Below, piece by piece: positions 59,023-64,000 of a stretch of DNA of 64,000 nt. The stretch comes from an uncultured Myxococcales bacterium. Its GTDB lineage: Bacteria > Myxococcota_A > Bradymonadia > UBA7976 > UBA1532. The stretch's first letter is position 1. The number at the start of each line of letters is the position of its first letter. Under the pieces are notes generated by a model. It worked only from the letters and a program-made list of their open reading frames with translations, had not been told where the DNA came from and did no database searches. The stretch is from assembly GCA_903847385.1 (NCBI GenBank), contig CAINDO010000565.1, positions 1 through 64,000 of the forward strand, in the 5' to 3' direction. The translations under genes and the position numbers were made by a program.

Positions 59023-60560
59023 CCGGCCGGCGGCCCAGACTCGGCGCGACCGCGGCGGCGCTCATCATCGGCGCGGCCCTGGCCCCCGGCGCCGCCGCGC
59101 AGACGTGTTACATCCGGCCCTTCGACCGGGTGGGCGACCCCTGGCACTGCAAGGAGGCCTGCGGGCGCAGCATCCCCCACGCCGGCGTGGATTTTCCCGT
59201 GGGGCTCGGCAGCGCCGTGCCGGCCATCGCCGACGGCGTGGCCTCGGTGCCCCCGCGCAGCGACTGTCTGGGCAACGTGCTCGTCATCGCCCACCCGGAC
59301 GGCATGTTCTCGGGCTACGCGCACCTGCAGGCCATCCACGTGGCGAACGGCCAGAGCGTCGCGCGCGGGCAGCACGTGGCCGACTCGGGGGACACGGGCC
59401 GCTACCCGGACTGTGTCACCGGGCCGCACCTGCACCTGACGCTGGGAGATCACTTCGAGAGCTACAGCGATCGCCAGACTGTCGATCCGCTGGCCTACAT
59501 CGACGCCCACGCCGACTGCTCGTGCCGACACACGGCGGGGCGCCTCACCTTCAGCTGCGACGGCCCCCCGGAGGGCCAGACCTGTGTGTCGCTGAACGAG
59601 GCCGAGGACCCCGGCTCCTGGACGGACAACGTGCTCTGCACGCCGGCGCCCGAGGGCCTGGTGTTCAGCACCACCGGCGAGGTCGAGGGCCTGGACTGCG
59701 TGGCCATCACCGAGCCCTCGGACCCGCAGACGGCGGCCTGGGAGAACAACTTCGTGTGTCTGCCGCACGACGCGCTCTTCGACCTTGCCTGGAGTTTCGC
59801 CGGGCCGCTGGACGGCTGGTCCTGTGTGAAGTTCGACGAGCCCTCCGAGGACCCGACCTGGCGCGACAACTACCTGTGCGAGCGCGACCGCATGTGTTTC
59901 GAGGGCGGGGGCCTGAGCTTCTGCCAGCGGGGCGTGGTCGAGGGGCAGCACTGCCTGCCCGTGAACGAGCCCGGGGACGATCAGGCCATCTGGGCGGACG
60001 ACGCGCTGTGTGTCTCCGAGGCCCTGGGCGGCGCCGCGCTCGGCCTGCGCTGGAGCGACGCGGGGCCGCTCGCGGGCATGGACTGCACGGCCATCGCCGA
60101 GCCCGAGGAGACCGAGGCCGCGGCGTGGTCGGACAACTACCTGTGTCTGCCGCCCGGCGCGCCGATCCGCCTCGCCTGGAGCGCGCAGGGGCCCCTGCCG
60201 GACGCCGTCGGCTGTGCGCGGTTCTACGAGGCCGCGGACCTGGGCGACGGCTGGGCGGACAACTACCTGTGCGTGCTGCCGGCGCTCCCGCCGCCCGACG
60301 AACGGGACACCGCCCCGGCGCCGACCCCCGGGACGCCGGACGCCGCAATCGACCGCCCGGACGCAGGGGTCCTCGCCTCCACCGGAGACGCCGCCGTGCT
60401 GCCCGAGGCCTGGAACGCCGAGGCCCGCGGTGTGTTCGGCGAGTCCTCGGGGTGTGATTGCGCGACGACCGGCGGCCCCGGCTCGGCCGCCGGGCCCCTG
60501 GGTCTGCTGCTGGTCGGCCTCGCCCGGCGGCGCCGCGCGAAGAACGGCCGGCGCCCGTGA
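59019..60560 (+). CDS. M23 metallopeptidase with six Cys repeats and MYXO-CTERM tail
   Basis: A TTG at 59019 overlapping the serA stop (TTGA) gives 513 residues with a signal peptide (A-P-G-A-A-A). The LytM/M23 domain has H54-x-G-x-D58 and H137-x-H139 zinc motifs; such enzymes cut peptidoglycan cross-bridges. Residues about 170-420 contain six repeats of about 40 residues. Each has G-x-C, then E-P/E-A with acidic residues, then W-x-D-N-Y-L-C or a close variant. I do not recognise this repeat. A DA linker, a C-D-C motif, a hydrophobic helix and R-R-R-R-A-K form a MYXO-CTERM sorting tail. Other start codons in frame do not give a signal peptide. Confidence 0.85.
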   Translation: MTGRRPRLGATAAALIIGAALAPGAAAQTCYIRPFDRVGDPWHCKEACGRSIPHAGVDFPVGLGSAVPAIADGVASVPPRSDCLGNVLVIAHPDGMFSGYAHLQAIHVANGQSVARGQHVADSGDTGRYPDCVTGPHLHLTLGDHFESYSDRQTVDPLAYIDAHADCSCRHTAGRLTFSCDGPPEGQTCVSLNEAEDPGSWTDNVLCTPAPEGLVFSTTGEVEGLDCVAITEPSDPQTAAWENNFVCLPHDALFDLAWSFAGPLDGWSCVKFDEPSEDPTWRDNYLCERDRMCFEGGGLSFCQRGVVEGQHCLPVNEPGDDQAIWADDALCVSEALGGAALGLRWSDAGPLAGMDCTAIAEPEETEAAAWSDNYLCLPPGAPIRLAWSAQGPLPDAVGCARFYEAADLGDGWADNYLCVLPALPPPDERDTAPAPTPGTPDAAIDRPDAGVLASTGDAAVLPEAWNAEARGVFGESSGCDCATTGGPGSAAGPLGLLLVGLARRRRAKNGRRP

Positions 60561-62908
60561 GGCCGGCGCGTTGGCTCCCGGCGGCGCTCCTGTGCCTCGG
60601 CGTGGCCCACGCGGACCCTGCCCCGGCCCCCTGGGATTCGGACGCCACCCTGCGCGAGAGCGCGGCCTGGTTCGGGGCGGCCGCGCTGGCCGAGCCCGAG
60701 GGCGGCGAATCGCAGGCGCCCCTGGCCCCCTGGGCGGCGGACCTGCTCTGGGGCCGCCTGACGACCCTCGCCGCGGACGTGCCCCGCACGGGCCTGGACC
60801 CTTTGATCGCCGCCGTGGCCGAGGCGCAGCGCCTGCCCCCGCCCCTGGCCCGGCGGGTGCTCGCGATGGCCTTCGCCGTGTTCCGGGCGCGGCCCGGGGC
60901 GGCGCCCTTGTGTTCCACCGAGGCCGGTCTGGAGGCTTGCAAGGTCCGCCTGCGCGCGCTCCTGCCGGACGCCGAGCGGCTGTACTTCGAGTCCGGGCGC
61001 TCGGCGCTGGCGCTGTTCGCGCTCTACCACACCCACGTGGGGCTCTCGTTCACGGCGCATCGGAAAACACACGCCGCCACCGAGGACCTCCCGGCGACCT
61101 TCGTGGCGTTCCTGGACACCCTCGACCCGGCGGAGGGGCCGCCGCTGCTCAATCTCCTGCTGCGCGACGCCTTCTGGTCGCTGCACCGGCACCTGGGGCC
61201 CTTCGTCGCGCGCGTCGAGGCCGCCGCGCCCCTGCCGCCGGGCACGCGGCTGCTCTGGGCCATGGTGACCGCCGAGAACGGGCAGGACCCGATCCCGGCG
61301 CTGCGCGCTGTGTGGGCAGCGCTCCCGGCTTCCGGCGCGTCGGACACGACGCGGCGGGCCGTGGCGGCGGAGATCCTGGCGGCGGCCGGCGACCGGCAGG
61401 GCGACGCGGACGCCTTCGCCGCGTTCGCCGCCGCGCTCCCGGCCGCCCTGCGCGCCGAGTTCGAGGCCGGGCCCCGGCCCGCCGGTCGTCTCGTCCTGGA
61501 CACGGTCGAGCTCGACACCGAGGCGCTCGACCTGCGCCCGGCCCTGGCCGTCGCGCGCGCCCTGGCCGGGGACGCGAAGGCCGCCCTGCACCTCGCCGAG
61601 CAGCCCGTCGCGCGCCCGCCGGGCGGGGCGTTCGTCCGCGTGCCCGCCGCCGGGGGGCCGGCCCTGGTGCGCGCGCGTTTCGGTCGCGACGCCCGGAGCG
61701 CCTGGGACCGCGCCGTCGGCCTGACCCGATACGGCGGCGGCGACTCGCCCTCGCTGGAGGGCCGGCTGAAGCGCGAGATCATCACCCGCGCGGGGTTCCT
61801 GCCCGGGCCGGGTCGCTGGGCCGCGCCGCCGGGCCCGCCGGACGCGCTCACGGCCGCGCTCGCCGAGCGCCTCGCCGCGCCCGCGCTCACGGTCTTCCGT
61901 GAGGTCGAGCCCCCCACGCCCGCCGCCGACGCGACGCTCACCGACGCCGCCGGCCTCACGCTGCCGCCCGGCTTCCGCGCGCTGTTCGCCGAGTCTCGCG
62001 GCGCTGCGCAAACGGGCGTGGCCGTCGTCGCGACCTCCCGCGCGCTGGACCCCACCGGCGAGGTCACCTTCGGTGGTTACTGGCGGCTGGAGAGCGCGGA
62101 CGCCGGCCAGCACTGGGCGCCGCCGCTGTATCTCGGCCTGCGCGAGGTGCGGCCCTACGCGCTCGGGCTCCACGGCGCCTCGCCCCAGCCCGCCCCGGCC
62201 GCGGGCGACGCGATCGTCGTGCCGGCCCGCGCTCTTCCGCTCGAAGAGGCCTCGATCCGCTTGCCGCCCGTGGATCTGCGCTTCGGACCCGAGCGCCCGG
62301 GCTTGTGGTTGTCCGCGCGCCGCGAGGACGCCGCCCGCGACACGGACGCCGACGGCCTGACCGATCTGTTCGAGGACCGCCTGGGCACCGACCCGCGCGC
62401 CGCCGACACGGACGGCGACCGCCTGGGCGACGCCGAGGATCCCTCGCCCCTGGTCGCCCGGGCGCCGGCCCGGGGCTTCGACGACGTCGTGCGTGTCGAG
62501 GTCCTGCGCTGGCTGGATGCCGACCGCTCCGAGGGGGTGGTGCCCGGCCCCGGCCACGACGTGCGCGGGGTCTTCCAGGGGTCCGACGCCTTCGCCGGGG
62601 CGCACTTCCTTCGGGCCGATCGCGCGGCCTGGCGCGGCGTCTCGCTGCCCGGCCGGCGCGTCGTCCTGCTCTCCGCGGACGAGGTCGCCGCGATGGACCG
62701 ACGCTTCGGCCGGAGTTTCGTCGTGACCTTCGAGCCCATCCTGCTCGACCCCCGCGGGCAGCGTGCGCTGGTGCGGGTCGACCAGGGCTGGACGATGTCC
62801 ACGCTGGAGCTGAAGCGCGTGCGCGGGCGCTGGGTCGTGCAGGTCCAGGCCAAGTTGATCACAGGCAAGCCCGATGGATTCAAATCGCCGCGAAAGGCGT
62901 TAGGGTAG
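60557..62908 (+). CDS. Secreted protein with thrombospondin-type-3 calcium motifs
   Basis: The GTG start overlaps the previous stop (GTGA), giving 783 residues with a signal peptide ending G-V-A-H-A. Most of the protein is Ala/Leu-rich helical sequence with no family I recognise. Around residues 595-630 is a calcium-binding thrombospondin type 3-like segment: D-T-D-A-D-G-L-T-D-L-F-E, then D-T-D-G-D-R-L-G-D-A-E-D. A final beta domain ends with R-G-R-W-V-V-Q-V. Translational coupling to the M23 peptidase suggests a shared surface role. An upstream ATG in the same frame lies inside the M23 gene and lacks a signal peptide. Confidence 0.75.
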   Translation: MRPARWLPAALLCLGVAHADPAPAPWDSDATLRESAAWFGAAALAEPEGGESQAPLAPWAADLLWGRLTTLAADVPRTGLDPLIAAVAEAQRLPPPLARRVLAMAFAVFRARPGAAPLCSTEAGLEACKVRLRALLPDAERLYFESGRSALALFALYHTHVGLSFTAHRKTHAATEDLPATFVAFLDTLDPAEGPPLLNLLLRDAFWSLHRHLGPFVARVEAAAPLPPGTRLLWAMVTAENGQDPIPALRAVWAALPASGASDTTRRAVAAEILAAAGDRQGDADAFAAFAAALPAALRAEFEAGPRPAGRLVLDTVELDTEALDLRPALAVARALAGDAKAALHLAEQPVARPPGGAFVRVPAAGGPALVRARFGRDARSAWDRAVGLTRYGGGDSPSLEGRLKREIITRAGFLPGPGRWAAPPGPPDALTAALAERLAAPALTVFREVEPPTPAADATLTDAAGLTLPPGFRALFAESRGAAQTGVAVVATSRALDPTGEVTFGGYWRLESADAGQHWAPPLYLGLREVRPYALGLHGASPQPAPAAGDAIVVPARALPLEEASIRLPPVDLRFGPERPGLWLSARREDAARDTDADGLTDLFEDRLGTDPRAADTDGDRLGDAEDPSPLVARAPARGFDDVVRVEVLRWLDADRSEGVVPGPGHDVRGVFQGSDAFAGAHFLRADRAAWRGVSLPGRRVVLLSADEVAAMDRRFGRSFVVTFEPILLDPRGQRALVRVDQGWTMSTLELKRVRGRWVVQVQAKLITGKPDGFKSPRKALG

Positions 62909-62939
62909 GCAATCCACGACCACGCTCCGGAGCCCGACC

Positions 62940-64000
62940 GTGTCCGATTCGCCGCTCAGTGTGTACCCCGTCAAACCGCAGATTCAGGCCACCGCCCACG
63001 TCCGCTCCATGGCCGAGTACGAGCGCCTGTACCGGCTCTCCCTGGACAACCCGGAGTGGTTCTGGGGCGAGCAGGCCAAGACCCTCTCGTGGTTTCACCC
63101 CTGGACGCAGGTCTTCGACGCCGACTACGACGCCGTGGACTTCGCCTGGTACTCCGGCGGCCGCCTGAACGCCTGCTACAACTGCGTCGACCGCCACCTG
63201 CCCACGCGCGGCGATCAGACGGCGATCATCTGGGCCGCGGACGAGCCCGGTGTGTACAAACACATCACCTACCGCGAGCTGAAGCACGATGTGTGTCGCA
63301 TCGCCAACGTGCTGATCGCCCACGGCGTCCGCAAGGGCGACCGCGTGTGCATCTACATGCCGATGATCCCCGAGACCGTGGCCACCATGCTGGCCTGCGC
63401 GCGCATCGGCGCCGTGCACTCGGTCGTCTTCGGCGGCTTCTCGGCGGAGTCCCTGCGCGACCGCATCATCGACGCCGGCTGCAAGGTCGTCGTCACGGCC
63501 AACGTAGGCATGCGCGGCGGCCGCGAGATCCCGCTGAAGACCATCACGGACCGCGCCGTGGACGGTCTGTCCCTCGTCGAGTCGGTGCTGGTGGCGCGGC
63601 GCACGGACAAAGAGGTCCCCATGCGCCAGGGCCGGGATCACTGGCTGGACGACGAGATGCGCAAGCAGCGGTCGACCTGCACCGTGGAGTGGATGGGCAG
63701 CGAGGATCCACTGTTCATTCTGTATACCAGCGGCTCGACCGGCAAACCGAAGGGTGTGTTGCACACGACCGCCGGCTACATGGTCTACGCGGCGTTCACC
63801 CACAAGACCGTGTTCGACTACCGCGACGGCGACGTGTATTGCTGCGCCGCGGACGTGGGCTGGATCACCGGGCACAGCTACATCGTCTACGGCCCGCTGG
63901 CCAACGGCGCGACGACCGTGCTCTTCGAGTCGGTGCCGACCTACCCCAACGCCGGCCGCTATTGGCAGGTCGTCGACGACCTGGGCATCAACATCTTCTA
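62940..64000 (+). CDS. acs: Acetyl-CoA synthetase-type acyl-CoA ligase, 5' part
   Basis: The GTG at 62940 follows a CCGGAG ribosome site. The frame stays open to the window edge, covering 353 codons of a protein usually about 630-660 long. The sequence is an ANL-superfamily acetyl/propionyl-CoA synthetase: an N-terminal acetyl-CoA synthetase block (W-F-W-G-E-Q-A), H-S-V-V-F-G-G-F-S-A-E-S-L, and the P-loop Y-T-S-G-S-T-G-K-P-K-G followed by V-L-H-T-T-A-G-Y. The C-A-A-D-V-G-W-I-T-G-H-S-Y-I-V-Y-G-P-L motif is typical of AMP-forming acetyl-CoA synthetase. It activates acetate (possibly propionate) with ATP and CoA. Acetate versus propionate preference cannot be settled from this part. Confidence 0.92.
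   Translation, partial: MSDSPLSVYPVKPQIQATAHVRSMAEYERLYRLSLDNPEWFWGEQAKTLSWFHPWTQVFDADYDAVDFAWYSGGRLNACYNCVDRHLPTRGDQTAIIWAADEPGVYKHITYRELKHDVCRIANVLIAHGVRKGDRVCIYMPMIPETVATMLACARIGAVHSVVFGGFSAESLRDRIIDAGCKVVVTANVGMRGGREIPLKTITDRAVDGLSLVESVLVARRTDKEVPMRQGRDHWLDDEMRKQRSTCTVEWMGSEDPLFILYTSGSTGKPKGVLHTTAGYMVYAAFTHKTVFDYRDGDVYCCAADVGWITGHSYIVYGPLANGATTVLFESVPTYPNAGRYWQVVDDLGINIF

Noticed and set aside
1-64000. tRNA, rRNA, CRISPR or mobile element
   Set aside because: I read every intergenic gap on both strands. None is long enough or shows cloverleaf, spacer-repeat or transposase features.

Overview
This window is very GC-rich, with third codon positions almost all G or C, and is densely packed. 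I see 36 intact or edge-truncated protein genes plus one gene broken by an in-frame stop. There is no rRNA, tRNA, CRISPR array, transposase or phage gene. No gene-free stretch exceeds about 160 bp; the longest are 42536-42689, 7453-7595 and 15319-15446. The organism is probably a member of Myxococcota (former Deltaproteobacteria). Two proteins end in MYXO-CTERM-type tails, many lipoproteins carry long Asp/Ala/Pro-rich linkers just after the lipobox, and the gene families (envelope caspases, giant lipoproteins, DUF2079, FG-GAP/UnbV) are typical of that group. The class within the phylum cannot be fixed from this sequence.

Left part (1-21.6 kb). A truncated DA-rich envelope protein is followed by a tightly overlapping set: an ECF-type sigma factor, a zinc-finger anti-sigma with a DUF4384-like C-terminus, a membrane-anchored caspase and an FG-GAP/UnbV lipoprotein. 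Next come a serine beta-lactamase-fold hydrolase with aromatic tandem repeats, an NTT/MFS-HEAT-cyclic-nucleotide-domain fusion with a separate cNMP-binding protein, and a VanY-type peptidase. The RNA-repair pair rtcB-rtcA sits behind an excellent sigma-54 promoter. Two membrane proteins (a GT39-like glycosyltransferase and a DUF2079 protein), two small secreted proteins and an M3 oligopeptidase lipoprotein complete the section.

Centre (21.6-42.5 kb). A co-directional unit encodes a large AsmA/YdbH-like protein, a DUF1318 (YdbL)-like lipoprotein and a 2962-residue lipoprotein with a TolB-like propeller, TPRs and a CHAT protease domain. This suggests an envelope-spanning lipid-transport or surveillance machine. 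It is followed by a propeller lipoprotein, a lipoprotein gene with an in-frame TGA, and a minimal chemosensory cluster (MCP, CheW, CheA).

Right part (42.5-64 kb). The conserved core block rho-rpmE-prfA has a structured rpmE leader. It is followed by a lipoprotein, a NAPE-PLD-like metallo-hydrolase, a transglutaminase-elicitor protein with two P-domains plus its partner lipoprotein, and a 2425-residue lipoprotein built of carboxypeptidase-regulatory-like repeats. The window ends with serA, an M23 peptidase bearing six unfamiliar cysteine repeats, a thrombospondin-type-3 calcium-motif protein, and the start of an acetyl-CoA synthetase gene that runs off the end.

The most interesting material is the caspase/sigma module (842-5712), the AsmA-DUF1318-CHAT operon (21625-35819), the sigma-54 promoter of rtcBA, the W-x-D-N-Y-L-C repeat family in the M23 protein, and the TGA-interrupted lipoprotein gene.
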